Positions 1 to 11,053 of a stretch of 64,000 nt of DNA are shown here, one piece after another. Within the stretch, counting starts at the first letter, position 1; every line of letters starts with the position of its first letter. The notes beneath the pieces are model-generated. The model had not been told where the DNA came from, made no database searches, and worked only from the letters and a program-made list of their open reading frames with translations. A program made the translations under genes and the position numbers. Source of the DNA: Impatiens glandulifera (taxonomy: Eukaryota > Streptophyta > Magnoliopsida > Ericales > Balsaminaceae); contig NC_061862.1 of the NCBI RefSeq assembly GCF_907164915.1, forward strand, positions 80,069,718 to 80,133,717. Reading direction: 5' to 3'.

Positions 1-1960
1 AGGAACAATGGCCCGAAGAGGTACAACCTTCAAAAGGATATTAGCTCTGTCCAACAAGGTGACCTTAACTTAGAAGAATACTATTCTAAGGTGAGATTGT
101 TGTGGAATAAGATGATGTGGTTAAAACCTCTAAAAAATGCAAATATAAAGGAATTCGACTTAATTGTGATAAATATTTTCTTGAAACATTCAAGATGATG
201 AGTAACTTAAGCTTCTTCAATTTTTTATGGACTTGATGATAAATACGAGTATGTCAAAGATCAAATTCTCATGCAAGATCCATGGTCAAACGTTTACAAA
301 TCATTTACAATGCTTCATAATGTCGAAAAGAGGATCAAACATAAAAAGCCTTTACAAAAATTTGCAATGGTGATAAAAGAAGAAGGTGAAAGAGTTTATC
401 AACTTTTAAACAAGAATAAGAGTGCAAGATGCACTCACTGTAGAGGCAAATGTCACATGAAGGATGACTGTTTTAAGTTGATTGAATATTCAAAATGGTG
501 GAAAAAAACAAAAGATAATATGATAAAAAAAAAAAAGACCATCAACTTTTGTTCATGCCACTAAACATACACGATTTTCAAAAACTTTTTATGGATGAAT
601 ACAAAATGTATAAACAAGTTCTCGAAAAAAATTAAAAATGTCGAGAATCAGACAAATAGATCTTCATTCTGCAAATAAGTTTTCTAACTATATTCTTAAT
701 CCATTTTAATATGATTTCAATATTAATGAACAAACAAACATTTCAAATATGTGAAGGTATAAAAATAATACGTGGGTTATAACAGAACTTTCTAATGAAA
801 GAAATAATAGGTTGTAAATCATTTTTAAAACAAAATTAAATGATGATGACAATATTGATAAATGTAAAACTAGACTAGATGCAAAGAGGTATAACCAAAA
901 AGATAGAATTGATTATGCCATTGACTATTAGACAACTTTTTGCTTTAACAGCTGTTAAAAATGGAAATTACATCAAATAGATGTAAATAATGTTTTCTTG
1001 CATGACTTAGTGGAAAAAGATTTATATATGAAAGTTCTAGAAGGTTTAAAAAAACACTACAAGTGTGTAAATTAAACAAAATCATATATAGGGCTTGGAA
1101 TAATCGTCTACACAATGATATTTTCAAAATTTTAGCATCCTTAGTGATAATGGTTTAAAAAAATCTGAATATGACTATTGTTTATTCATCAAAATTGATG
1201 GATCTAATATTATTTGTTTGCTTATTTATGTTGATGATGTCATACTAATAGGGAATTAAATAGAGCAAAATGATGAAATAAAAAAATATTATTAATACCA
1301 AATTTTCTATTAAAGATTTGGGTAAAACTAAGTTTTCTTAGGCTTTGAAATTATACAAATTGATGATGGAATTTATGTTAACCAGCAAAAAAAAATATAT
1401 TATTGACATTATTTTTGATATGTTCTTGATTGTTGCTAAACCATCATCTATCCACATGACTAGAGATACCAAATTGATTCAAAAAGCAGTGAATGATATT
1501 TTTGTGACGTTAAAAAGTATATATGATTAATTGGTCATTTACTATATTTAAATTTCACATTTTAATAAACCTTATAAATCACATTTTGAGTTTGCTATTA
1601 AAGTGGTCAAATATCTTAAAGGAACATCATCCATAGATATTTTTTTATGCTTCTAAGAATAATTTATTATTTCAGCATATTCTAATAGTGATTGAGCTTC
1701 TCGTTATGATCCTAGAAAATCACATACAAGTTATTGTATTACATTGATAATGCTCTAATAGCATGGAAAACAAAAAAATACAACAAACTTTATGATTTAA
1801 GGCTTAAGCTAAAGTTTAAAGACTTCCATCTTGAAGGGGAGTGTTTGTTGAGACAATATAAATAGTGGATGAGAAATCAATTTTCACTTTTTTCAATTTC
1901 TCTATTCTCTAGCTTCTCTTTCACTCTCAAATCTACAAATTTTATGGATAGATTTGTGGA
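1..1960 (+). mobile_element. Degenerate Ty1/copia retrotransposon, 5'-truncated by the window edge
   Basis: Stop-riddled pieces of a copia gag-pol can be read in order on the plus strand. A gag segment (about 20-130) has a YYSKVRLLWNKM-type motif. A CCHC zinc knuckle (CTHCRGKCHMKDDC, C-x2-C-x4-H-x4-C) lies near 429-470. Reverse-transcriptase pieces follow at about 940-1260, including the catalytic YVDDVILIGN motif near 1228-1257. RNase H-like pieces (SNSD, SRYDPRKSHTSYC) lie at 1680-1745. Near 1838 a purine-rich tract (GAAGGGGAG) precedes TGTTTGTTGAGACAATATAAAT, as expected for a polypurine tract and the start of a 3' LTR. Protease and integrase are not recognisable, so there is a large internal loss. 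Many frameshifts make it inactive. Confidence 0.85.
271..564 (+). pseudogene. copia gag C-terminus with CCHC zinc knuckle (relic)
   Basis: A 97-codon open stretch within the copia relic. It contains the nucleocapsid-type zinc knuckle C-x2-C-x4-H-x4-C followed by a lysine-rich tail. No ordinary gene context surrounds it, and the gag sequence upstream is in other frames. It is the longest surviving reading frame of the retroelement and not an independent gene. Confidence 0.7.
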
Positions 1961-2149
1961 TAACAATAAGAATAGAAAAGGAAATGTAAAAAAAAGGAAA
2001 GAAAAGAAATAGAGAAATACTAGACAAAAAAGTAATAAGAAAATAAAAAGAAGCGTGCAAAATAAGAAGAGGCAAAAGAAAATTTGAAATTTAAATAAGT
2101 GAGAAAATGTTAGGGAGATGAAAAGTCTAGAAGATAGAAATTAATATTA

Positions 2150-2330
2150 ATTTTTTTTTGAAAAAAACGTCGCTTTTATGAGCAATAACTTCCATCGCTA
2201 TTTGATCTATAGCGACAAAAGCGTGGCTATTGCCAACTGCGTAGTCTATTGCGCCTTATAACTACATATGGTCGCTACGCTATTCGCTATAGCTAGCGCT
2301 ATTGACAACTATGCATCGAGGCAGGTAAGA
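2150..2330. repeat. TAGCGAC-rich repeat remnant
   Basis: A GC-richer stretch in AT-rich surroundings with recurring gcgac/agcg words (cgtcgctttt, tatagcgacaaaagcg, ggtcgctacgc, tagctagcgctattg), several in inverted orientation. Such words are typical of terminal or subterminal regions of plant CACTA or Mutator-type DNA transposons. No full element can be delimited. Confidence 0.4.
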
Positions 2331-2932
2331 CATGCTAATTTGGCCAAACTGATGTTAATGAAATCGATAAAATAGAGTAGAGGGTTATTCTCCCAATTCC
2401 CAAATCTAGTAGTGGGGTTGGTAAAGTAACAAAATAAAATAAAAGGCCTAAATTCCCCCCCAAAAAAAAAGGTTTTTCTTTGGACGATGTTATAACCCGA
2501 ATCCTCCTCGATCCCCCTTGCTCTTAATAAATTAATTATTATTATTGCGTTGGAGAGATAACAGGTGAGGAGTAGGAATGGCAACCTAATTCGTTCACCA
2601 TTTACCAAGTAAATATGTATATATATAACAAACAGAACAGACATACACACATACATACTTTGCAACTTTTAATACTTTTGTCTGCAACATCAATCCATGT
2701 GCTTTGTGGGCTCTCACCTGCCTCTTTTAAACATTCCAAACAAATATCATGATCGATCGATCATGGGTGTGTGTGTGTGTGTGAAAGGGATATATATTCA
2801 TGATTTGCCAATAATATTATATACAATTAATATTGCAGAAGGAGGATTCGGATACCTAGCTAGATAATATTAACTTCTCCTCCATTAGAATAATAAGAAG
2901 AAGAATAAGAATAATAAGAAGGGTGTGTAGTA

Positions 2933-2934
<2 letters not shown>

Positions 2935-2969
<35 letters not shown>
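2935..2969. repeat. (TA)n microsatellite
   Basis: About 17 uninterrupted TA units, preceded by an AAG/AAT-rich stretch. A (GT)n tract lies nearby at about 2766-2782. Confidence 0.9.
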
Positions 2970-2975
<6 letters not shown>

Positions 2976-4963
2976 TGCTAATGGGCCCCTTGATACCTGC
3001 TTTGCTAATTTCCCCATTATTATAAACTGGTTCTATCTATCTGAATTCTGAACAATGTATGTAAGTATGTAAGTATATGTGTCTCCAATCTCCATGCATG
3101 TTAAGTCGTCCTCAATACACAGAGTTCAAATTATATGACATTCTAGGTTTAATGACCTACCTAGCTATCATCAACCCATGCATCAAAACATTTCTTTATT
3201 CTAAAAACAAAAGACCCATCATCATAATCATGTGTTATTTTATCTACTATTAAAAAAATACTTGGGAAACATACTATTATTATTATTATTTATTCATCTT
3301 TTTTATTAGGTTTGGTTGTAACCTGTAAGCAAATTAATAATAGCAAGGAATGGAAAAGAGGGAATATTGAATTGAAGCCACTAACTCACTCACTCACCCA
3401 CCCACCAACCAACCAACCAGAAGTATGCAGCTGCTGAATACTTCGGGTCCCCACCACCCCTATATATATATATGCCTGACCGAGCCTTCTCCTCAGTCCT
3501 TTCACTGAAAATTAATTAATAACATTCTCTCCATCTGCCTTGCTTAATTAATTAAACAACCAACCAATTGTCAGTGTTAGACTCAGCTGCTGCAAGCAAT
3601 ATCACTGTTGTGATAACTTATTATCTTAAATTTTCTCTTTATTGTCACTTAACTCAAAATATAACACACTTTTAAAAGGAAGGATGCTTTCCTAAAATAG
3701 CTTCAAATAACCACATATTTATAAATAACCTTTTTAAAAGCAAGGAACTGGTTAATAACTTTAAAAAAAAAAAAAAAAATCATATTGGGTATGTTTCTTT
3801 TGCAGTTAACAAGTGATTAGAATACGTGATAAATAATGGTGATCATTGAGGAGGGGAGGGGGTAATGGCTTCACATCATCATGATAATAGGTGATTATAT
3901 ACAGTGATGATAAAGACAGGTAGAAGCATATGGACCTTTTCTTTGAAAGCCAAATATCTACTTGGAGTTGAAGGGGACACATGAGACCTGGTTTAGGGGG
4001 AACTGTTTTTTGAAGACAATAATAAGGATACTTTTCTTTTTTTCTTACCAAAATGGATGGACCTACTCTTGTCATTGACCGACTCTCTTCACAAAATACA
4101 TTTATATCCATTCCTCTCTCATCAAAGTTTTGGGTCCCAATCTTTACCCCCACCCACATTGATTCAATCAATGAGTACATACATGTTGAACTCGCAACTG
4201 CTGTTAATAATAATATGCCTTTATAATCCTTCCTTTCATCACAAGTGTCTAAACTAGTACTGTCCAGGTTAAATTAGTTGTCAGTGGAAACAAACAACAA
4301 TAATAATTAATAATTACACCCAACCTAACCCAATCCCATCAAAATTAGCTGTTAATCTATCTTTATTTCTAAATCCCCGGACCCATCTCTCTTAATTCTC
4401 ACTTAAACAAAATGGATGCACCTTTCTTGGAAATGCTTGCTAATCACATGAACAGTAAGTAGTAGTGCTAATTACTACCTACTGTGTATAATGAGTGAGA
4501 AACAAAGAGAGAGTGAGTGGAAAGAGAAAATATAGAAAAGGAGCTTAAAAGGGTAGAGATGATCCCCACTCACCTGAAGAAGAAGTTAAAATTAAAGGCA
4601 AATAAGATATGTATGATCCAAGAACAGTACACAACTACTACTGTTGCATACTATTACAGTATTACTACTCACTAATAATACCCCCCATTACTTCACAGCC
4701 TGTAAGAAGAGAAGGCCTCGTAAATCTGCCCCCCCGACAATTAGAGATAATTCCAATCTCATCCCATGTGGGATTCTCCTCTTTAATTTAATTGCTCATC
4801 ATCATCTTCATCTTCATCTTCATCTTCCCCCTCTCTCTCTCTTACACTCCTCTCTTACTCTCTGCACTCTATCTCCATCTCCTCTTGCTTACTTGCAATT
4901 GCTTGCTAACTCTATCTCTCTCTTCCTTAATTTTCATCCCTTTGGTTTTCAACCTCTCTATCT

Positions 4964-4982
4964 CACACACACACACACACAC
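4964..4982. repeat. (AC)n microsatellite at the NPH3 start codon
   Basis: About nine AC units end one base before the NPH3 ATG, within a pyrimidine-rich leader. Its length could vary between individuals and would alter the immediate 5' leader. Confidence 0.8.
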
Positions 4983-4983
4983 C

Positions 4984-7310
4984 ATGTGGGATTCAGAGAA
5001 TGAATCGCTTGGAGGGAGGGATTACAACAATGCTTTGCTTAGTTCAAGCAAGCATGGTGTCAAGAGTGATGGCTTCGAGCAAAGAGGCCAATCTTGGTAT
5101 CTATTTTCTTCTAATTCACATACATATCTAACTTTAATTTTATCAAAATAAAACAACAAACAACCCCTTCATTTAATCTTCCTCCTAAATTGCATGTCCA
5201 ATTATAGGTTTGTTGCAACTGATATTCCAAGTGACTTGTTGGTTCAAATTGGAGATGTTACTTTCCACTTGCACAAGGTATATATATATACAAATTGGGA
5301 AAAATCTATTTTTCTTTTTCTTTTCTAAATCAATGGTAATGACAATTTAAAATAATTACTGTGAACCTGCAAACAGTATCCACTTCTTTCCAGAAGTGGA
5401 AAGATGAACAGATTAATATGTGAAACGAGGGATACTGACCTTAGCAAGGTAATAATCGACGATCTTCCAGGCGGCCATGAAGCATTCGAGCAAGCTGCCA
5501 AGTTCTGCTATGGGGTTGCCGTTGATTTAACAGCCACCAACATCTCAGGCCTCAGATGTGCTGCAGAGTATCTCGAAATGACAGAGGATTTGGAAGAAGG
5601 CAATCTAATTTTCAAAACTGAAGCTTTTCTCAGCTATGTAGTTCTATCATCATGGAGAGACTCCATTCTTGTATTAAAGAGCTGTGAAAAGCTCTCCCCA
5701 TGGTCAGAAAACCTCCAAATTGTAAGAAGATGTAGTGAATCAATTGCCTGGAAGGCTTGCGCCAATCCTAAAGGAATCAGATGGGCTTACACTGGAAAGC
5801 CCCTAGTTAAAGTCTCCAGCCCGAAATGGAACGAAATGAAAGAGTCCAGTCCCAGCAGAAACCATCAAGCCCCACCTGACTGGTGGTTTGAGGACGTCTC
5901 TATATTAAGGATTGATCATTTTGTCCGAGTCATAACTGCAATTAAGGTGAAAGGAATGAGATTTGAATTAATAGGAGCTGCAATAACACATTATGCAGTT
6001 AAATGGCTTCCCGGTTTAATCAAAGACTTACCTGCATCAGCAGCAGATGGAGAAAATAATGTTAATAACGACACTACTTCAAGCTCAAGCTGGAAAGGAG
6101 GACTTCATATGATAGTGGCGGGAGGGAGTAAAGATGAAATATCGACAGTTCAAGCGAAAGATCAAAGAATGATTATCGAGAGCTTGATAAGCATAATTCC
6201 TCCACAGAAGGACAGCGTTTCTTGTGGATTCCTTCTCCAGCTATTGAGGATGGCAAACATGTTAAAGGTGGCACCGGCTCTTGTCACTGAATTGGAGAAA
6301 CGGGTTGGAATGCAGTTCGAACAGGCCACATTGGCCGATCTTCTCATACCCTCTTACAGCAAAAGCGAGACTTTGTACGATGTTGATTTAATGCAGAGGC
6401 TTCTAGAACATTTTCTAGTTCAAGAACAGACAGAAGGGTCAAGCCCGGGCAGACAGCAGCCTTTCTCAGACAAACACATGTACGATTCAGCAGCAGCAGC
6501 TCAAAGAGGAAGTAGCCAAAACGCCAAGGCAAGAGTCGCAAGGCTTGTGGACAGTTATCTCACCGAAGTTTCTAGAGACAGAAACCTCTCCTTGACCAAG
6601 TTTCAAGTCCTAGCCGAGGCTTTGCCAGATTCTGCAAGAACTTGTGATGATGGACTCTACCGTGCAATTGATTCCTATCTTAAGGTATTTAATAATAGCA
6701 TCGTATATAAAAAATATTCGCTTAGCAGTAAATTACTCAGATTTTGGATTTGGAAAATTGATAGGCACATCCAACGCTATCTGAGCATGAAAGGAAGAGA
6801 CTATGCCGGGTGATGGACTGTCAGAAACTGTCAATAGATGCATGTATGCACGCAGCCCAAAACGAAAGGCTTCCATTAAGAGTTGTTGTGCAAGTTCTTT
6901 TCTCTGAACAAGTAAAGATAAGCAATGCAATAGCCAACAGCTCTTTAAAAGAAGCTGGGGATTCTAATTATCAGCCCATGGTGTCAAACAGAAGAAGTTT
7001 ACTTGAGGCAACTCCACAGTCATTTCAAGAAGGATGGACAGCGGCTAAAAAGGACATTAACACACTCAAGTTTGAGCTTGAGTCGGTCAAGGCCAAGTAC
7101 CTAGAGCTACAAAATGACATGGAGACTTTACAAAAGCAGTTTGATAAAATGGCAAAGCCAAAACAATCTTCGGCTTGGACAAGTGGTTGGAAAAAACTGA
7201 GCAAGCTTACCAAGATGACACATTTAGAGGCGAATGACATTGGATCTCAGATTCCAAACACAGAACAGGCTAGAAAGGCGCCTAGAAGGTGGAGAAATTC
7301 TATTTCTTAA
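4984..7310 (+). CDS. NPH3: NPH3, BTB-NPH3 phototropism adaptor (4 exons, 678 aa)
   Basis: Plasma-membrane partner of phototropin, part of a CUL3 ubiquitin-ligase adaptor needed for phototropic bending. Exons: 4984-5096, 5208-5277, 5377-6684 and 6765-7310; all junctions are GT-AG and keep phase. The start MWDSENESLGGRDYN and the GQSWFVATDIPSDLLVQIGD segment match the NPH3 subgroup of the family. The BTB domain spans about residues 38-140 (FHLHKYPLLSRSGKMNRL). The NPH3 domain follows (PPDWWFEDVSILRIDHFVRV to AQNERLPLRVVVQVLF). A coiled coil is at about 590-626. The last residues RRWRNSIS carry the third-from-last serine, which binds 14-3-3 in Arabidopsis NPH3. It is somewhat shorter than the Arabidopsis protein (about 746 aa), with shorter linkers after the BTB and before the C-terminal part. 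Orthology is inferred from near-full-length resemblance. Confidence 0.95.
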
Positions 7311-8030
7311 GGAAATTATTCTAAGTGGTGGTATTATATATGTTCTTTCTTCTTTACATATATTATGTTTCTTCAACTTGAAGAAATTCAATTCAATAGG
7401 TTTCAGTGATCCCATCCTTCCACTTTGCTTTCTTGGTGCTTTTTTGAGTTATTTATGGGAGCTATCTTATTATCATCATTTTGTAGTCAGAACAATTTAT
7501 TCTATTTGAAGGTGACTATTAAATTGAAAATTGCAATGGAGTTGGCACACTTATATTTCACCTTTTTTGTTTACTGGCGTGGGGACAGAAGAACCTGAAC
7601 CTGAACCTTGGAAACTAACTGCTACTGCTGCATTCTGAGAAAGTGGATCTGCCAGCTGATCACAGCTAAAATATATAAAAAATAACTGTCTCAATATTAG
7701 AAGAGGAAAATAAAGAAATTGGTTGGTGGGAATATTACCTTAATAGGATTTTGTCCAACACCTTACAGGCACAGAGCAAACAATCACTAAGTAATCTTCT
7801 GGTTCTGGTTAATGGCTGGAAAGTAGCAGTTAGATAGAGAAGTGGGAAGTCAAGTCAGAGAGTCATGTACAAGATAATGGGATTTATTACCAAGCTGATT
7901 TATTTATGATCATTACATTACAACTTACTTCATACATTCACAACTTCAAAACCTTACTCTTATTCAATCAGTCCATCTCTTCCCTCTTTAAATCTCACCT
8001 GCAACACTCAAAAGCTTGGACATTTTCACT
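7311..8030. other. Convergent 3' regions of NPH3 and the bHLH gene
   Basis: The 720 bp between two stop codons facing each other. It should contain both 3' UTRs and poly(A) sites. AT-rich tracts follow the NPH3 stop (7311-7530) and precede the bHLH stop on the other strand (7860-8030). No gene is seen. Confidence 0.6.
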
Positions 8031-8771
8031 TTACTGCAATATCTCACTAACTCCTAATGCCTGAGCTTTCATCTTTAAATCCTTCAAGTAACAGATGGCC
8101 TCTTCAATAATTAACAATGGGTCGTTCATCTTCCTACTTGGGATGATTATTGATTTCAATGCTGTCAATGTCTCCTGAATATTATCCCTCTTCAATTCTC
8201 TCTCCCCAATTTTACAACCCATTTCCACATTTCTCGGTTGCTTGTGATCATCGTCAAGTAGCCTCTGCCTTTTGCAGTTAGTCATGTTGTTCCCATCATA
8301 CTGTAACTCACGCTTCCTGCAGCTACTCGTGGAGGTCCAAAATGGAGAAGTAGCAGTGCTTGTTACTTCGCCTTCATCACTGTCTTCGTCGGATGAATAG
8401 AGAATTGCATCTATTTCGTCACTGTCTTCTTCATGCATCCCACTTTTTTCCATCACTGGCCTTTTGGGGATGATGGAAATTTCTTGCTTCATTTCTGATG
8501 ACTGTGTTTTTTCAAGAAATTCACCAGCATCAATGGATGTATTAGGTGGAAGAGGACAAATGGGACTTAAGAACGTTCTAATATCAGCACCAGTCTGATC
8601 AAAGATGATGAACCTTCTATCAGAAGGCCCAGAAACTGGCCAGAGGGTTGAAGGGTTATTTCCAGGGGTACACTGTAACGAACTGTGGGTTTCATTTATG
8701 TTGTCAAACCACGGAAAGGGGTAATAAGCAGATAGCTGCTCAGAGAGCGGAAAATCTCCAACTTTCACCAT
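8031..8771 (-). CDS. SAC51-like atypical bHLH transcription factor (246 aa)
   Basis: Resembles the plant SAC51/SACL group (Arabidopsis bHLH142/143/145), nuclear regulators of xylem differentiation whose translation is raised by thermospermine. Visible features: N-terminus MVKVGDFPLSEQLSAYYPFP; an acidic serine-rich stretch (HEEDSDEIDAILYSSDEDSDEGE, about residues 130-155) followed by VTSTATSPFW; and a C-terminal helix-loop-helix at about 189-246 (KRDNIQETLTALKSIIIP, then LLIIEEAICYLKDLK). The basic region lacks the His-Glu-Arg set needed for E-box binding, as is known for this group. I chose the ATG at 8771 rather than the in-frame ATG at 8825 because a splice acceptor (TTATCTTCAG) sits between them at about 8792 and family members start MVK. 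The diagnostic upstream ORF lies in its leader. The coding part has no introns. Confidence 0.88.
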   Translation of the reverse strand: MVKVGDFPLSEQLSAYYPFPWFDNINETHSSLQCTPGNNPSTLWPVSGPSDRRFIIFDQTGADIRTFLSPICPLPPNTSIDAGEFLEKTQSSEMKQEISIIPKRPVMEKSGMHEEDSDEIDAILYSSDEDSDEGEVTSTATSPFWTSTSSCRKRELQYDGNNMTNCKRQRLLDDDHKQPRNVEMGCKIGERELKRDNIQETLTALKSIIIPSRKMNDPLLIIEEAICYLKDLKMKAQALGVSEILQ

Positions 8772-8978
8772 CCAGCAGCAGAGAAAATCACCTGAAGATA
8801 ATAAATGAATCATTATGGCAAACATTCTTTATCAATTTAACACTCATACTGCAAGATAAGACAGGAATTACCAGGATAACAGCAAAGCCCGATAATTTAC
8901 AAGGAATGAAACAGAAGAAGGAAAAACAAGAAACGAAATCTCCTATAGCTTGAATTACACGTCAATGAGGTAGCGAAA

Positions 8979-9215
8979 TTACGTAACGGGTTTCAGCATG
9001 TGACGAAAATACTCGGCCTGTTTAAAGAGAATGAGAATAATTAATGAAAGATATTACAAATCACACAAAGTAAATAAACAAGTCATTACCTGACAATCTT
9101 GCAAAGGTTGAAAGCAAGCTATTACTCTAACTATGATGGTGGCTCTTCCTGAAATCCCACTATTCTCGTGTTTTAATGCCCGAAATCGTGTTTGGCTCGC
9201 TTTTTGGCACACCAT
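8979..9215 (-). CDS. Conserved peptide upstream ORF of the SAC51 family (54 aa, spliced)
   Basis: The leader of the bHLH gene holds a 54-codon upstream ORF in two exons (minus strand 9215-9090 and 9017-8979), joined in phase across a 72 bp GT-AG intron. It begins MVCQKASQTRFRALKHENSG, continues with ATIIVRVIACFQPLQDCQ, and ends AEYFRHMLKPVT before TAA. This is the conserved uORF peptide of SAC51-type genes. In Arabidopsis it represses translation of the main ORF, and thermospermine relieves that repression. Splicing is needed to make the full peptide, because intron retention would change its C-terminus. The distance from its stop to the main ATG is about 200 bp of genomic DNA, probably less after a second leader intron. 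Confidence 0.93.
9018..9089 (-). other. Intron inside the conserved uORF
   Basis: On the minus strand it begins GTAATGACTTG and ends TTTAAACAG. It splits the uORF between codon 42 (Gln) and codon 43 (Ala) in phase 0. Confidence 0.85.
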
Positions 9216-10089
9216 CACTTTTTTCTACTACACTCTTATCAAACTTCAAGAGAAACAATAATTGTCTAGCTAGAAAAATTTCAAAAGCCAATTAAGAAGA
9301 ACACAATACTTTCAGCTAATCATGTGCATAGAATGATCAAGAAAGGAAAAGTGATTGGATCCCATCGGTTAATTATATCGAAAATCAGATACTGAAGGCG
9401 ATCATCTACAATATGATCCTACAATAGACACGCAAGGAGGTAGCAGCTCTTCGGAATACATCAATTGAGAGACTTAACCACAGCATATTGTTCCAATTTT
9501 GTTCGCAGATGAAATAGCCTCAAGTAAATATTATATCAATAAGCCTGTGAAACAAAGACCAAGAGATTGACATTATTATCTATAAGATTCAAGTCTATAA
9601 AGATATCTTCAAAATAAAAGGCCAATTTTAAAGAGATCAACCACCATTAGTCCATTACGCATGATTTCAGCCCTAAATGATAGAATAATGCATAGTTTTG
9701 GAGAGATCAACAATTAGGCTTTGATAATCAATCAATCAATCAATCTGTACTTTATTGATACGACGATCTAAAGTTTGATATACAAAGGATGATGAACACT
9801 TACATTGAATTGAAGGTATGTATGTATCCGATTTCCGATCTCAGGAAGCGTATCGTTTGGACGTCAAATATTGAAATAAACCTGACTGAAATCGGAGAGA
9901 GAGAGAATACCGTGAAGTGTGTTAATGTAGTAACAGCAAGCAAAGCAAAGCAAAGAAGGACGACATGCATATAGAGAGATAGATCGTACCCGATTATGAA
10001 GAATCAAAATGACGAAATTACCCTCAAACAATTTGTCTTATCTAATCTATATTTTATTATACTTCTAAATCTAAATTTTTTTTTTTTAA
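9216..10089. other. Upstream leader and promoter region of the bHLH gene
   Basis: No gene besides the probable 5' leader of the bHLH transcript on the minus strand. A short (AATC)n tract lies at 9728-9743. The GAGA-rich stretch near 9893-9905 and 9975-9983 may mark the transcript 5' end. The 61-codon and 123-codon open frames here look like chance. Confidence 0.45.
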
Positions 10090-10515
10090 TGATCATGGCT
10101 TCAACTAAGATGGTAATAGGTTCGGAGAATGCATTTATGGCCAGTTTATATTTTTGGGATTGTTTAATACCAATTTTCTTTCGTTCGATTTCTATGAATT
10201 TTCTTGAGATATTGTTTATAAAATATTTTCATTATATAAACAAAAATTTTAATATATATATATATATATATGGTAATATATTAAAATTTTATATTATTTT
10301 AAAGAAAAAATTACAACTCCTATATAATATAATAAATAAATATATATCGGTAATTTTATATATTTAATTGTGTTTATAGTATTCGGGGCGAAAACGGAGT
10401 GAGATCGGGGTGGGGGACACAAATATCATCATCGCCCCATCCTCATTCGATTTCGAGAAAAAAACGTCCCAAACTGGACAATTAGGATCGGTTACCGCGG
10501 GAGGGTTTTCATTTC
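10090..10515 (+). repeat. GC-rich non-autonomous DNA element, copy 1
   Basis: Diverged copy of the element at 30485-30955, which lies in the opposite orientation. Shared landmarks in order: TTCGGAG-AATGCATT near 10124, a GGGATT-TTTAATACCA segment near 10157, a TTCGGGGCGAAAACGG segment near 10381, ACAAATATCATC near 10418, and CGTCCCAAACT near 10466. Between the last two landmarks it has the GGGG/CCCC words characteristic of the family. Ends are inferred by comparison with copy 2. Confidence 0.7.
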
Positions 10516-10632
10516 AAATTTTATTTTTTTTGTAAGTATTAAAAAAATAAAAAATATTAATATATAATTGAAAAATAAAAAATAGTTTTAAAATAATAAA
10601 ATAAAGAGTATTTTGATATATTGTTTATTTAG

Positions 10633-11053
10633 AGCTTGTTTGGATTAGGGTTATTTATATAACTTAGAAGGTGGAAAATGTTATGGTGATTGATAATTTT
10701 GACAGATGGTATCCTTTGTTTTCACCTAACTCGTGTTCTTCATATTCCTTCTCATAAGGAAGGGGGCAAAAAATCTTTTTACAAAAAAATAATTCAAATT
10801 TACCCCCTCCCCTATGAGAGGGAACACAGGTTAGGTGGGAGCAGAAGATCTCATGGATAATTTTGAAGGGATAATGGTTATTTTTTGATAAAAAAAAAAA
10901 GTTAATATGTATTAATATGTAAAAATAATAATATAAAATAAATGGTATTTTAATATTTTGGTTAATGAATTAAGTAATATCATGGATAAAAAGGAGAATG
11001 AAATGATTTGAGTGGATTGAATTATTTAAATAATTCAAACCTAACATAGCCTT
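10633..11053. repeat. Possible MITE with GCTTGTTTGG-type ends
   Basis: The left end GAGCTTGTTTGGATTAGGG resembles the reverse complement of the right end (AATTCAAACCTAACATAGCC). The interior contains an inverted pair around 10715-10850 (TTTTCACCTAACTCGTGTTC against GGAACACAGGTTAGGTGGGA). No clean target-site duplication is seen. Confidence 0.45.

Larger units (their letters stand above)
2331..4983. other. Intergenic region upstream of NPH3
   Basis: No supported gene. The region holds simple repeats, a GATCGATC palindrome near 2750-2765, and CT/CA-rich DNA just before the NPH3 start. Small open frames here are low-complexity and out of frame with NPH3. The 5' leader and promoter of NPH3 must lie in the right-hand part. 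Its pyrimidine-rich tract at 4800-4980 is typical of a plant leader. Confidence 0.6.

Noticed and set aside
2309..2665. 118-codon open frame on the minus strand
   Set aside because: Low-complexity translation, no family resemblance, and no promoter or splice context.
4644..5151. Two 119-codon plus-strand frames overlapping the NPH3 start
   Set aside because: They are CT/CA-rich leader sequence read in other frames; NPH3 uses the ATG at 4984 and splices at 5097.
8772..8825. In-frame N-terminal extension of the bHLH protein
   Set aside because: A splice acceptor lies inside it and the family starts at MVK; the extension is probably intronic or leader.
9996..10367. 123-codon plus-strand frame
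   Set aside because: Translation is Ile/Phe/Tyr/Asn-rich from AT-rich DNA and overlaps the diverged GC-rich MITE copy.
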